Numbered from the stretch's first letter, positions 52,700 through 63,564 are shown. The stretch: DNA of 64,000 nucleotides from Bosea sp. 124 (GCF_003046175.1 NZ_PZZM01000001.1:4667001-4731000); one strand, 5' to 3'. A program made the numbers and translations. The notes: generated from the sequence alone by a model not told the origin.

Positions 52700-54274
52700 A
52701 TGTTGGATATAATGTCGAAACCCTTGAATCGTCGGCAGTTTCTAGAAGGCTCCGGCGGGGCCGCAGCCGCATCACTCCTGGCAGCGGGCGCAGCCCGTTC
52801 GCAGACGCCATCGGCCCTCGCAGCCATCAACCAGTCGTTCCTTTTCGAAGGCAAGCAATTCGATCCCTCACTGGTCGTCGAGACCGCGCGCATTCTGGCG
52901 CAGCGGCCGGTCGTGCCGCTCGTCGCGACCGATCTTCCCGATGGCTACGCCACCCTGCCCTTCGATCAGTTTTCCGGAATCAGGGCCCAGCCCGCGGGAC
53001 TGATCTGGGCCGGAGAGAATCGCGGCTTCACGGTCGAGCCGCTGCATCGCGGCTATGTCTTCTCGAACCCGGTCAACCTCTTCACCATCGAGGACGAGAC
53101 CGTGCGCCGCGTCGGGTTCGACCGCGCCAAGTTCGACTATGGACGGGTGACGCCGCCGCCGCCGAATGTCGACCTGCAGTTCTCCGGCATGCGAATCGCG
53201 ACGGGGCTGGAGCGGCCCTTCGAGGTCGCGATCTTCCAGGGCGCGACCTTTTTCCGCTCGCTGGCGCGGGGGCAGAATTTCGGTGCCCTCGCCCGTGCCC
53301 TGATCCTGCGGCCGGGCGAGACGCGCGGCGAGGAGATTCCGTTCTTCCGCGCCTTCTGGATCGAACGGCCGAGCCCTGCGTCGGGCCTGCTCGTGATCCA
53401 CGCCCTGCTCGATTCCGAGAGCCTGACGGGTGCCGTGCGGATGACGCTGCGGCCCGGCGACGTCACGCTGATCGATGTCGAGATGACGTTGTTCGCGCGC
53501 CAGGCGCTCGACCATGTCGGCTTCGGCTGCACGATGGGCACCTTCCTCTCGGGCCCGCAGAGCCGGCGCACCTTCGACGATGTCCGCCCGGCGGTACACG
53601 AGATTTCCGGCGTGCAGATGCGCTCTGGAACCGGCGAATGGATCTACCGCCCGGTCAGCAACCCGGCGACTTTGCAGGTCTCCTCCTTCATGGACAGCAA
53701 TCCGAAGGGTTTCGGGCTGGTCCAGCGCGAGCGCGACCCGGCCGCCTTCATGGATGACGACCAGCGCTTCGAGCTGCGGCCGAGCGTCTGGATGGAGCCG
53801 CTCGGCGAGTGGGGTGCCGGCTCGGTGCAGTTGATCGAGATTCCGAGCGAGTCCGACATCAACGACAACATCATCATGTATTGGCGCCCGCGCCAGCCGC
53901 TCGCCGCCGGCAGCGAGACGGTGATCGCCTATCGGCAGGCCTGGAGCTGGCAGCCGCCGGAGCGGCCGGGCCTCGCGCTCGCCACCCGGGTCCGCCAGGG
54001 GCGCGGCACGCAGGGGCGCCGGCGGCGCTTCATCGTGGATTTCACCGGAGACAGGCTGGCCGATGCCGGCATGGTGGCCTCGACCCGTGCCAACATCACC
54101 ACGCAGCCCGGCCAGATTCACAATGTCCGGCTCTGGCCGTTTCCGGAACGCAAGCTGATGCGGGTCGGCTTCGAGGTCGATCCCGGCACGGAGACCCTCT
54201 GCGAGCTCCGGCTCGTGCTGCAATCCGGCGGCCAGCCGGTTTCGGAAACCTGGTTGAACCGATGGACGTGGTGA
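52700..54274 (+). CDS. opgG: Periplasmic glucans biosynthesis protein OpgG (MdoG)
   Basis: A 524-residue periplasmic protein with a twin-arginine signal (LNRRQFLEGSGG then AAASLLAAGAARSQ). The body follows MdoG/OpgG: FDQFSGIRAQPAGLIWAGEN, FTVEPLHRGYVFSNPVNLF, ARALILRPGETRGEEIPFFR, GEWIYRPVSNP and DIIMYWRPRQPLAAG-type strand pairs. It is needed to form the branched beta-glucan backbone of osmoregulated periplasmic glucans. The ATG at 52700 or the one at 52712 could start; both keep the Tat motif. Its end overlaps the opgH start by 13 bases. Confidence 0.92.
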   Translation: MLDIMSKPLNRRQFLEGSGGAAAASLLAAGAARSQTPSALAAINQSFLFEGKQFDPSLVVETARILAQRPVVPLVATDLPDGYATLPFDQFSGIRAQPAGLIWAGENRGFTVEPLHRGYVFSNPVNLFTIEDETVRRVGFDRAKFDYGRVTPPPPNVDLQFSGMRIATGLERPFEVAIFQGATFFRSLARGQNFGALARALILRPGETRGEEIPFFRAFWIERPSPASGLLVIHALLDSESLTGAVRMTLRPGDVTLIDVEMTLFARQALDHVGFGCTMGTFLSGPQSRRTFDDVRPAVHEISGVQMRSGTGEWIYRPVSNPATLQVSSFMDSNPKGFGLVQRERDPAAFMDDDQRFELRPSVWMEPLGEWGAGSVQLIEIPSESDINDNIIMYWRPRQPLAAGSETVIAYRQAWSWQPPERPGLALATRVRQGRGTQGRRRRFIVDFTGDRLADAGMVASTRANITTQPGQIHNVRLWPFPERKLMRVGFEVDPGTETLCELRLVLQSGGQPVSETWLNRWTW

Positions 54275-56445
54275 CCGCGACCCGCCCCATCGAGGCCGTG
54301 GCGCCGAATCTGTCTTATGTGGCGAGCCTGGACCCCGCGACGCCGCCCGAAAGCCGTCTCGTCATGCCGGTCCAGTCCTTCCGGAGCTGGAAGGCGTCCG
54401 ACCGCCGGCAGCCGGCCGCGCCGCGAGCCTGGACGACACCCTGGCTGAAGCGGCTCTTCGTCTTCGGCGGAGGCCTGATGCTGACCGGCTATGGCGCCTG
54501 GGAAATGTACAATGTCGTGTCGGTGAGCCGCACGACATCGCTGCAGTACGTTTTGCTCGTGCTGTTCACGGTCAATTTCTCCTGGATCGCGCTCGCCTTC
54601 ACCAGCGCGGTGCTCGGTTTCTTCGGGCTCCTGTTCAACAAGAGCCGCTCCGGGCCCGTCGAAACGCTGAAGCACCGCACCGTCGTGGTGATGCCGATCT
54701 ACAACGAGTCGTCGGCACGCACCTTCGCGGCGCTGGCGGCGATCCGGGAATCGGTCGATGCCACGGGCCTCGGCGCGCATTTCGATTATTTCATCGTCTC
54801 CGACACGACGAATCCGGATGTCTGGATCGCCGAGGAGCGGGCCTTCCTGGCGCTGCGCCAGCGGCTCGGCCCGGATGCCCGCGTCTATTACCGGCACCGG
54901 CCCAAGAACCACCACCGCAAGGCCGGCAACATCGCCGATTTCGTGACGCGCTGGGGCGGACATTACGAGCACATGGTCGTGCTCGACGCCGACAGCCTGA
55001 TGACCGGCACCTGCATCGTGCGCCTGGCGGCTGCGATGGAAGAAGACCCCGATGCCGGCATCATCCAGTCGCTGCCGCTGATCATCAACCGCAACACCTT
55101 CTTCGCCCGGCTCCAGCAATTCGCGGCCCGCGTCTATGGGCCGGTGATCGCGACGGGGCTCGCGATGTGGTCCGGCCGCGACGGCAATTACTGGGGCCAC
55201 AACGCGATCATCCGGACCAAGGCCTTCGCCGATCATTGCGGCCTGCCCGATCTCAAGGGCAAGCCACCCTTCGGCGGGCACGTGCTCAGCCATGATTTCG
55301 TCGAGGCGGCGCTGATTCGGCGCGCTGGCTGGTCGGTCTACATGCTGCCGGACCTGACGGGGTCCTATGAGGAGAGCCCGCCCTCGCTGATCGACGTCTC
55401 GGTGCGCGATCGCCGCTGGTGCCAAGGCAACCTGCAGCATTCGCGCATCTTCGGTGCCAAGGGCTTCGTCCTGCCGACGCGCCAGCATTTCGCCACCGGC
55501 ATCATGGGCTATCTGGCCTCGCCCTTCTGGCTGATGCAGCTCGTGGTCGGCATCCTGATCGTGCTCCAGGTCAGCTATGCCAGGCCTGAGTACTTCACGC
55601 AGGAGTTCACGCTGTTTCCGGTCTGGCCGCGCTTCGACCCCGAGCGCGCCTTGAACCTGTTTGCGCTGACGATGGCGATCCTGCTCGCGCCGAAGCTCTT
55701 CGGCCTCTTGCTGACGCTGTTCAACGGCAAGCTGCGCCGGGCCGGCGGTGGTGCGATCCGGCTGGTGATCTCGGCGCTGATCGAGGTTCTGTTCTCGGCC
55801 TTCTTCGCGCCGATCATGATGCTGATCCAGTCCGGCTCGGTGTTCCAGATCCTGCTCGGGCGCGATACGGGCTGGAACCCGCAGCGCCGCGACGACGGTT
55901 CGATTCCGCTCAAGGACATCGTCCGCCGGCACCGCACGCATACGGTGCTGGGCATCGTCGCCGGCATCTCCGCCTTCATGATCGCGACGTCGCTGTTCGC
56001 CTGGATGTCGCCCACCATCGTCGGCCTCGTACTGGCGATCCCGCTCTCCTGGGCGTCGGGTCAGCTCGCGCTCGGGCTCTGGCTAAAGCGGCACAAGCTG
56101 CTGGTGACGCCGGAGGAAGGCGATCCGCCGGCGGTGGCGCTGCGCGCCAATGCGCTGCAGGCTGAATTCGACGAGGCCGGTTTCGACGATGCCGATGGGC
56201 TTCGGGCGCTTCACGCGGATCCGGCGCTGCGCGAGGCGCATGAGTTGATGCTGCCGGAGAATCCGCCGCGACGTCGCGGCGAGATCGAGCCTGACCGTGC
56301 CGTGGCGCAGGCCAAGCTGGTCGATGCCGAGACGATCGACGATGCGGCGATCTGGCTGAAGCCGAAGGAGCGGATGGTCGTGCTGCACGACCGGGCGCTG
56401 GTCGCGCTTCTGGCGTCGCTGCCGGCGGCGCGACCTGCCGAGTGA
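54262..56445 (+). CDS. opgH: Glucan glucosyltransferase OpgH (MdoH)
   Basis: A 727-residue inner-membrane GT2 glycosyltransferase using UDP-glucose. Two helices precede the catalytic domain (LFVFGGGLMLTGYGAWEMYN). Catalytic features: VVMPIYNES, VLDADSLMTG near 243, LSHDFVEAALIRRAGW, and the processivity motif RDRRWCQGNLQHSR near 382 (QxxRW type). About six C-terminal helices form the glucan pore. The ATG at 54262 overlaps the opgG stop by 13 bases, giving coupling. A long in-frame extension upstream is antisense-phase noise over opgG. Confidence 0.94.
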   Translation: MDVVTATRPIEAVAPNLSYVASLDPATPPESRLVMPVQSFRSWKASDRRQPAAPRAWTTPWLKRLFVFGGGLMLTGYGAWEMYNVVSVSRTTSLQYVLLVLFTVNFSWIALAFTSAVLGFFGLLFNKSRSGPVETLKHRTVVVMPIYNESSARTFAALAAIRESVDATGLGAHFDYFIVSDTTNPDVWIAEERAFLALRQRLGPDARVYYRHRPKNHHRKAGNIADFVTRWGGHYEHMVVLDADSLMTGTCIVRLAAAMEEDPDAGIIQSLPLIINRNTFFARLQQFAARVYGPVIATGLAMWSGRDGNYWGHNAIIRTKAFADHCGLPDLKGKPPFGGHVLSHDFVEAALIRRAGWSVYMLPDLTGSYEESPPSLIDVSVRDRRWCQGNLQHSRIFGAKGFVLPTRQHFATGIMGYLASPFWLMQLVVGILIVLQVSYARPEYFTQEFTLFPVWPRFDPERALNLFALTMAILLAPKLFGLLLTLFNGKLRRAGGGAIRLVISALIEVLFSAFFAPIMMLIQSGSVFQILLGRDTGWNPQRRDDGSIPLKDIVRRHRTHTVLGIVAGISAFMIATSLFAWMSPTIVGLVLAIPLSWASGQLALGLWLKRHKLLVTPEEGDPPAVALRANALQAEFDEAGFDDADGLRALHADPALREAHELMLPENPPRRRGEIEPDRAVAQAKLVDAETIDDAAIWLKPKERMVVLHDRALVALLASLPAARPAE

Positions 56446-56467
56446 AGGCCGTCCGTGGCGGGTCTCG

Positions 56468-56878
56468 TCAGAAGCTCATCGCGGCGGCGTTGATGACGCC
56501 GGCCGCGAGCGATGCGGCGCCGAGGAAAAGTGCGGCCGCAAGTTCGCCAGCCGCGATGCGTGCCGACAGGTTGGGCAGGACGATCCTGACAAGCAAATAG
56601 ACGATCAACTGCACGACGATGGCGACGATGCCCCAGACCACCAGATCGGGGATGGTGTTCGAATGCACCACGGCGCTGGAGAGCGGCAGCGCGAAGCCGG
56701 TCAGGCTCAAGCCGAGTGACAATGCCGCCGCGATGTTGTTTTGCCGGATCAGGCCGAATTCGTTATGCGACGTCGCCAGCGTGTAAACCAGCAGGTAGAT
56801 ACCGACCAGCCCGAGCGACACCGAGAAGAACAGGGCGAAATCGGGAAGTTTCAACAGCGCCTGCGCGATCATCGTCAT
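56468..56878 (-). CDS. DUF350 family membrane protein (first copy)
   Basis: A 136-residue protein with four membrane helices in two similar halves: PDFALFFSVSLGLVGIYLLV, NNIAAALSLGLSLTGFALPL, VVWGIVAIVVQLIVYLLVRI and LAAALFLGAASLAAGVINAA. The loop TSHNEFGLIRQNN is typical of DUF350 (YjfL-like). A second copy with the same plan, with about a third of residues shared by eye, is at 59712-60113. In E. coli a YjfL homologue neighbours a glutathionylspermidine-synthase-like gene, as here. Function unknown. Convergent with opgH. Confidence 0.85.
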   Translation of the reverse strand: MTMIAQALLKLPDFALFFSVSLGLVGIYLLVYTLATSHNEFGLIRQNNIAAALSLGLSLTGFALPLSSAVVHSNTIPDLVVWGIVAIVVQLIVYLLVRIVLPNLSARIAAGELAAALFLGAASLAAGVINAAAMSF

Positions 56879-56914
56879 CCGAATCCCCTGTGTCGATCGC
56901 GCCGATCCTGACCC

Positions 56915-57814
56915 TCAACTCCGCTCGAAGGCAATGACGCAGCCGAGCGCTGCCTCGGGCGGAACGACGATCCGCTCGTCGCCCTGCGCGAAAGCGATGC
57001 CGGCGGCCTCGAGCCGGGCTGCCACCGCCTCGAGCTCGGGCACCGCCACGCAGAAGCCGAGGAAGCGGGCCGGGGTGGTGTCGGGCTCGATATGGTAGAT
57101 CGCCTGCGCGGCCTCGGGATCGAGCACGTCGATGCGCCCGCGCGGCAGGGTCAAGACGAGATCGGCATTGCCCTCCAGCACCTCGGGGAAGCCGGCGAAG
57201 GCGCTCAGGAAGTCGCGATGGGCGGCCGGGTCGTCGGTGATGATGATCGCGGAAGCCAGTCCCGTGGCGCCGTTGGCGTGCTGCTGGAAGGCCGGGTTCC
57301 AGAAATTCTGCGGCTCATGCTGCTGGCAGACGAAGAAGCCGCATTCGGGCGCCAATGGGTCGGCTGCGAAGGCGAGCGAGAAGGCGACACGCACCTCGCT
57401 GCCATCGGGGCGCCGGGCCTGGCGCTCGAAGAAGAACGGCTCGTAGTCGCCGATGCCCGTCCTTCGGAAGGCGGCGGCATCGGCCTTCGCATCGGTGCTT
57501 TCGAGCACCAGCATGGAGAGGCCCTCCCCCTGCTCCAGCGCGTCGCGGACGAAGCTGCCGAAGGAGAACAGGCGCGGCGCGGGCGCGACGAGCGCGCCTT
57601 CGTCGCTGATCGTGATCAGTTCGAGGAAGGAGCCGGGAAACTGGACAATCCGGTTCTCGGTGCCCCAGGGATGGCGGTTGCGGGCGCCGACCTTGAAGCC
57701 CAGCGTCTCGTAGAAGGCGCCGGCGGCATCGAGATCGCGGACCCCGATGACGAGGTGGTCGAGGCCGCGCGGGGCAGAAGGGAGTGTCGTGTCAGGCATC
57801 GGGGTGTCAGGCAT
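56915..57814 (-). CDS. Tandem VOC-fold (glyoxalase-like) protein
   Basis: A 299-residue protein with two vicinal-oxygen-chelate modules. The first has LDHLVIGVRDLDAAGAFYET, GFKVGARNRHPWGTENRIVQ and PGSFLELITI; the second begins TGLASAIIITDDPAAHRDFL and ends CVAVPELEAVAARLEAAGIA. The His in LDHLV and Glu in LELI are candidate metal ligands of the first module; the second looks less complete. The best guess is a glyoxalase_3-like dioxygenase-fold enzyme of unknown substrate. I chose 57814; 57799 is another ATG. It is leftward in a series with the YgiC-like gene. Confidence 0.8.
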   Translation of the reverse strand: MPDTPMPDTTLPSAPRGLDHLVIGVRDLDAAGAFYETLGFKVGARNRHPWGTENRIVQFPGSFLELITISDEGALVAPAPRLFSFGSFVRDALEQGEGLSMLVLESTDAKADAAAFRRTGIGDYEPFFFERQARRPDGSEVRVAFSLAFAADPLAPECGFFVCQQHEPQNFWNPAFQQHANGATGLASAIIITDDPAAHRDFLSAFAGFPEVLEGNADLVLTLPRGRIDVLDPEAAQAIYHIEPDTTPARFLGFCVAVPELEAVAARLEAAGIAFAQGDERIVVPPEAALGCVIAFERS

Positions 57815-57914
57815 GGGCTTGGCTCGCTTGCGGCAGGCTCGGGCCTCCACCTCTAGCAGGTCGCCAGGCCGGGGTCATGCGCTGAGCCGATTGTCCTGGC
57901 CCGGACCCGCACCA

Positions 57915-59084
57915 TCACCCCTCAATGTAATGCGGCACGAAGCGCGAGGTGTTCTTGGTGATCGGCGAGGCGTCCTCGCGCACGCAGAGCCCGCAGGCCT
58001 GCGAGGCCACGAGCCAGGAACCGAGCACGGCGTAGTTGCCGCCGGTTTCGAACAGGTTCTGCGCGGCATCCTGCAGGATGAAGCCTTCCGCGCCATAGGG
58101 GCCGTCGTCGCTGTCGAGCACGGTGCCGCGTTCGGTCAGCGTGACGTTGGCGCCTTCGCGCGAATAGAGCGGCTTGCGCACGCGCCGCGGCGACAGCCCG
58201 GCGCAACGGGGATCGGCCTCGAAGAAGGCCGGCAGCAGGTTCGGATGGCCGGCCTCCATCTCCCAGAGGCAGGCGAGCAGGCCCTTGTTCGAGAGGATGG
58301 CCTTCCAGGGCGGCTCGATGAACTGGCAGCGCGACGTGGCGAGGTTCCCGGCATAGCGCTCCCGGAACAACCATTCCCAGGGATAGAGCTTGAACAGGGC
58401 CTCGATCGGCTGGTTGGCGCCGTCGCAGAAGCGCCCGTCCGAGAGCAGGCCGATCTCCTCGATGAAGGTGAAGCGCGCGTCGAGCCCGGCCTGCACGGCA
58501 CAATCCATCAGATAATCGACCGTGCCCTTGTCCTCGTTGCTGTTCTGGACGCAGGTCAGGTGCAGGCGGTAGGGCGAAGGCTCGCGCAGATGGGCGAAGG
58601 CCTCGATCAGGCGCTCATGCAGCGAATTGAACTGGTCGCATTCCGGTGGCAGCGCGCCGCGTGCCATCGCCTGTTCGAGCCAGTCCCACTGCACGACGCT
58701 CGATTCGAACAATCCGGTCGGCGTGTCGGCGTTGTATTCGAGCAGCTTGGCCGGGCCCTTGCCATCATAGGCGAGATCGAGCCGGCCATAGAGGTTGCGG
58801 TCGCCGCGCTGCCAGCTTTCGCGGATGAAGTCCCACTGCGCCGAAGGAATCGCGAGCCGGGACAGGATTTCGTCGTCGCCGATCGCCTTCTCGACGAAGG
58901 CGAAGCAGAGCTGCTCGATTGCGTCGGTCGGCGCCTCGATGTCGCGCTCGACCTGCTCCAGCGTGAAGGCGTAGGCCGCGCGCTCGTCCCAATAGGTTTC
59001 GCCGTCGATGGTGTGGAAGGCGAAGCCGAGGCGTTCGACCTGGTCGCGCCAGTCGGGTCGCGGGGCGAAGGCGATGCGGCGCAT
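57915..59084 (-). CDS. Glutathionylspermidine synthase-like ATP-grasp protein (YgiC/YjfC family)
   Basis: A 389-residue ATP-grasp protein matching the C-terminal synthetase of glutathionylspermidine synthase: DGETYWDERAAYAFTLEQVE, LYGRLDLAYDGKGPAKLLEY, YNADTPTGLFESSVVQWDWL, CVQNSNEDKGTVDYL, ILSNKGLLACLWEMEAGHPN, KPLYSREGANV and GGNYAVLGSWLVASQACGLC. It lacks the N-terminal amidase domain, as in YgiC and YjfC. E. coli YgiC forms no glutathionylspermidine, so the real peptide-amine product here is uncertain. The DUF1190 gene ends just before the start, as in ygiB-ygiC. Confidence 0.88.
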   Translation of the reverse strand: MRRIAFAPRPDWRDQVERLGFAFHTIDGETYWDERAAYAFTLEQVERDIEAPTDAIEQLCFAFVEKAIGDDEILSRLAIPSAQWDFIRESWQRGDRNLYGRLDLAYDGKGPAKLLEYNADTPTGLFESSVVQWDWLEQAMARGALPPECDQFNSLHERLIEAFAHLREPSPYRLHLTCVQNSNEDKGTVDYLMDCAVQAGLDARFTFIEEIGLLSDGRFCDGANQPIEALFKLYPWEWLFRERYAGNLATSRCQFIEPPWKAILSNKGLLACLWEMEAGHPNLLPAFFEADPRCAGLSPRRVRKPLYSREGANVTLTERGTVLDSDDGPYGAEGFILQDAAQNLFETGGNYAVLGSWLVASQACGLCVREDASPITKNTSRFVPHYIEG

Positions 59085-59085
59085 G

Positions 59086-59697
59086 TCAGGAGGACGAAGA
59101 GGACGAGTAGGAGTGCGAGGTCGACCCGAAGCCGCCGCGCGAGACGGTGCTCGTGCTGCTGACGCCGCTGACGGCGCCGCTGCGCGCCACCAGCGCCGCG
59201 CCGGAGGTTGTCGAATAGGCGCGCGACGAGGAGGACGAACTGCTGCGACTGCCATAGCCGCCGCTGTTGCTCGACGAGGAGCGGGCCTGCTGGCATTCCT
59301 GCGCTGCGCTGCCGGGCGGGCAGGCCTGCTGGGTCGGCGGCAGCAGGGGCTGCGCCGCGCCTCCCCCTTGAGAGAAGCTGCGGGCGAGCATGATGCCGGC
59401 CAGCGCCGGCACGATGACCTGGGCGCCGTTCCAGACCGCACTCTGGCAGGAGCCCGCGCCGTATTCGGTCTCGCAGGAACTGGTGCTGGTGAATTTCTTC
59501 GCGTCGCGCAGATGGTTGGCCGAGGCCTCGTTGAAGCGCTGCTCGCACTGGCTCGACGAGAGCTGCCCTCCGGCCCGGCATTCGGCGAGGTTGTTGTAGA
59601 CGAGGCTCTCCTCTTCGTCGCTGCCCGAGTTCGCCCATATCGTCGCGACCAGGACGACACCTGCCGCGGCCAAACCGATCTGGGTCGAGCGCTTCAT
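59086..59697 (-). CDS. DUF1190 family protein (YgiB/YjfM-like)
   Basis: A 203-residue protein with an N-terminal anchor or lipidless signal, TQIGLAAAGVVLVATIWANS, then a DUF1190 core: EEESLVYNNLAECRAGGQLS, SSQCEQRFNEASANHLRDAK and SSCETEYGAGSCQSAVW with six cysteines in pairs. The C-terminal 90 residues are mostly serine with Gly, Ala and Gln, a very low-complexity tail ending in six serines. Its stop is one base from the YgiC-like start. Its paralogues in E. coli are envelope proteins of unknown role. Confidence 0.85.
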   Translation of the reverse strand: MKRSTQIGLAAAGVVLVATIWANSGSDEEESLVYNNLAECRAGGQLSSSQCEQRFNEASANHLRDAKKFTSTSSCETEYGAGSCQSAVWNGAQVIVPALAGIMLARSFSQGGGAAQPLLPPTQQACPPGSAAQECQQARSSSSNSGGYGSRSSSSSSSRAYSTTSGAALVARSGAVSGVSSTSTVSRGGFGSTSHSYSSSSSS

Positions 59698-59711
59698 TGC
59701 CGCCTCCCCTC

Positions 59712-60113
59712 TCAGGCCGTCATGCTGGCAGCCGCCAGCGTCCCGGAAATCACGGCGATCACGGCCAGCATCGCCGCGGATGGCAGGCGATCCTCCTCGA
59801 TCTTGCGCGAGAGATCGGGGATCAGGATGCGCGCCAGCGCATAGGCGCCGAACTGGATGACCATCGCTGCGATGGCCCAGAGCACCAGATCGGGGATGCT
59901 GCTGGCCTGCGCGATCGCCTTTTCGAGCGGGATCGAGAAGCCGGTGACGTTGCCGCCGAGCGCCACGGCCGCCGACAGGTTGCCGCCGCGGATCAGGGCG
60001 ATTTCGTCATGGGCGGTGAGGCGAAGGTAGATGGCGGTGAAACAGGCGATCAGCGCCACGCCGAGGGCAAAGTATAGCAGGAATGCGGGCAGCCCCGCCA
60101 TCGAGATCGCCAT
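59712..60113 (-). CDS. DUF350 family membrane protein (second copy)
   Basis: A 133-residue four-helix membrane protein: PAFLLYFALGVALIACFTAI, LSAAVALGGNVTGFSIPLEK, DLVLWAIAAMVIQFGAYALA and AAMLAVIAVISGTLAAASMT, with the same loop layout (LTAHDEIALIRGGN) as the copy at 56468. I chose the ATG at 60113, which has GGGAG upstream; an upstream ATG at 60152 would add a polar tail. It is the first gene of a leftward string: DUF350, DUF1190, YgiC-like, VOC. This equals the yjfL-yjfM-yjfC order of E. coli. Confidence 0.85.
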   Translation of the reverse strand: MAISMAGLPAFLLYFALGVALIACFTAIYLRLTAHDEIALIRGGNLSAAVALGGNVTGFSIPLEKAIAQASSIPDLVLWAIAAMVIQFGAYALARILIPDLSRKIEEDRLPSAAMLAVIAVISGTLAAASMTA

Positions 60114-60195
60114 GCCGCCGCGCGCTCCCTGCATCTGAATTGCAGGGTTCACTATACGTCAGTTGCGGCGCAATGCCAGCGCTGCGGCAGCGTCG

Positions 60196-61836
<1,641 letters not shown>

Positions 61837-61945
61837 TTAACGCCAGGGTTTCGATTCGCTAAGCGCATCTGTGCAGGCCGTCCCCGCGCAGCACGCTTGT
61901 CCACAACGGAGAGGGGCGCTGCCTCGACAACGACCTGACCTCTCC

Positions 61946-61972
61946 AAAAGAGAAGGGCCGGTTGCCCGGCCC
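61946..61972 (-). terminator. Intrinsic terminator after secG
   Basis: On the minus strand, GGGCCGG and CCGGCCC (61955-61961 and 61966-61972) form a 7-bp stem with a 4-base loop, followed by TTCTCTTTT (complement of 61946-61954). It starts 12 bases past the secG stop and would separate secG from pyrG. Confidence 0.7.
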
Positions 61973-61984
61973 CTGCCCTCGTTC

Positions 61985-62386
61985 CTATTGCTGCGGCGCC
62001 GGAGGCGCCGGTGTCGGCGGCTGGGGCGCACCGCTCGGCGCCTGCATCTGCCGGAGCTGGTCGAGCACGCCGCCCGCATTGGGGGCGCTCGGTCCGGTCG
62101 GCGTGGCGGGTGCGCTCTGAGTCGGCGCGCCATCGATGATCGAGCGCTGAACCCGACCGCGATTGGCCATCACGGCCAGCACGATCGAGGTCAGAAAGAA
62201 GGCGCCGGCAAGGATTGCCGTGGTCCGGGTCAGCGCATTGGCCTGGCCGCGGCCGGTCATGAAGCCGCCGGCTCCGCCACCGCCTGAGCCCATCCCGAGC
62301 CCGCCGCCCTCGGAGCGCTGCAGCAGGACCACGCCGACGAGCGCGACCACGATAATCAGGTGGATGACGATGATGACGTTCTGCAT
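61985..62386 (-). CDS. secG: Preprotein translocase subunit SecG
   Basis: A 133-residue SecG. Two membrane helices: IIVIHLIIVVALVGVVLLQR at the N-terminus, and ATILAGAFFLTSIVLAVMAN at about 50-70, joined by SEGGGLGMGSGGGGAGGFMT, the typical glycine-rich cytosolic loop. The C-terminal 60 residues are Pro/Ala/Gln-rich and rather variable. It increases SecYEG transport efficiency. It follows tpiA on the same strand. The start at 62386 fits (MQNVIIVIH). Confidence 0.93.
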   Translation of the reverse strand: MQNVIIVIHLIIVVALVGVVLLQRSEGGGLGMGSGGGGAGGFMTGRGQANALTRTTAILAGAFFLTSIVLAVMANRGRVQRSIIDGAPTQSAPATPTGPSAPNAGGVLDQLRQMQAPSGAPQPPTPAPPAPQQ

Positions 62387-62461
62387 GTTCTCGACAGACT
62401 GAGACTGAGCTCACGAAATGGGTATGGCGCGGGCTGCCGCCAAGGGCCGCCCGCTCCTCAT

Positions 62462-62489
62462 GCCCGCCCTTTGCCGGAAACGGGCGGGC
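62462..62489 (-). terminator. Strong GC hairpin between tpiA and secG
   Basis: GCCCGCCC (62462-62469) pairs with GGGCGGGC (62482-62489), 12-base loop, in the 195-base gap after tpiA. A second 6-bp stem (62429-62434 with 62449-62454) follows nearer secG. No T-run; they may be 5' leader structures of secG or weak terminators. Confidence 0.4.
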
Positions 62490-62581
62490 GAACTCGGCGC
62501 GGCACATAGCACGCGTTCGCAAGCCGCACCACCCCGGTAACGGCTCCTCGAAGGGCTCCGTGCACCGGCTGCGTCTCGGCT

Positions 62582-63343
62582 TCAGGCGCAGGCGCGGGCA
62601 ATCGCCAGGAAATCCTCGGCCTTGAGGCTGGCCCCGCCGACGAGCGCGCCGTCGACATCGGCGACATTCATCAGTTCGGCAGCATTCGACGGCTTGACCG
62701 AACCGCCATAGAGCAGCCGGACACCCGCTGCCGCGGTCTTGCCCAGCAACCGGCCCAGTTCGGCGCGGATCGCCGCATGCATCTCGGCGACGTCGGCTGC
62801 CGTCGGGGTCAGCCCGGTGCCGATGGCCCAGACAGGCTCATAGGCGACGACGAGCGTCGCGGCGGTCGCGCCGTCCGGTACGGAGCCGCGAAGCTGCTTC
62901 TTGACGACGGCCAGGGCCTTGCCGGCCTCGCGCTCGTCCTTCGTCTCGCCGACGCAGACGATCGGCACGAGCAGTGCCTTTTGAGCGGCCAGCGCCTTCT
63001 CCTTCACGGTCGCGCTGGTTTCGCCATGCAGGGTGCGGCGCTCGGAATGGCCGACGATGGCGAAGCTCGCCCCGGCATCGGCCAGCATCGCCGCCGAGAC
63101 CTCGCCGGTGAAGGCACCGCTGGCTTGCGTGCTGCAATCCTGTCCGCCGGTGGCGATGCGCGAACCGACCAGTGCGACGGTCGCGGGATAGAGCAGGCTC
63201 GCGGGCGGGCAGATCGCAAGATCGACGGCGGCCTTCAAAGCGGCGTCATAGCCCTTGGCGACCTCGGCCGCGATGGCGAGATCGGCCTTCAGCCCGTTCA
63301 TCTTCCAGTTGCCTGCCACCAGGGGCCTGATGCTGCGTGTCAC
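62582..63343 (-). CDS. tpiA: Triose-phosphate isomerase
   Basis: A 253-residue TIM. Catalytic residues: Asn/Lys in VAGNWKMNG, His in [12 protein letters not shown], Glu in [12 protein letters not shown]; the phosphate loop is [13 protein letters not shown] and [10 protein letters not shown] near the end. A perfect GGAGG (complement of 63350-63354) six bases before a GTG decides the start at 63343, giving [11 protein letters not shown]; a TTG at 63358 that would include that ribosome-binding site as coding is unlikely. Leads the leftward tpiA-secG-pyrG group and is divergent from the chaperone gene. Confidence 0.94.
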   Translation of the reverse strand: MTRSIRPLVAGNWKMNGLKADLAIAAEVAKGYDAALKAAVDLAICPPASLLYPATVALVGSRIATGGQDCSTQASGAFTGEVSAAMLADAGASFAIVGHSERRTLHGETSATVKEKALAAQKALLVPIVCVGETKDEREAGKALAVVKKQLRGSVPDGATAATLVVAYEPVWAIGTGLTPTAADVAEMHAAIRAELGRLLGKTAAAGVRLLYGGSVKPSNAAELMNVADVDGALVGGASLKAEDFLAIARACA

Positions 63344-63564
63344 GTCGATCCTCCGCAAATTGCTGTCCCGGCTCTAGCAATGCCCGCAGCCCGTCGCAAT
63401 CGGGCGAAGGGCGATTTGCCCGCGCAGATTTGCTCGCGCGAAAGCGCAACACGAATCTGCGCTGACGATTGCGGCTTGGCGCGCCGGTTCCTATAAGCAG
63501 CGCCGAAGAAAACCGGCGACGGCGACGTCATTGCCACGCCAGGCCCAGGGAAAGACACACCACA

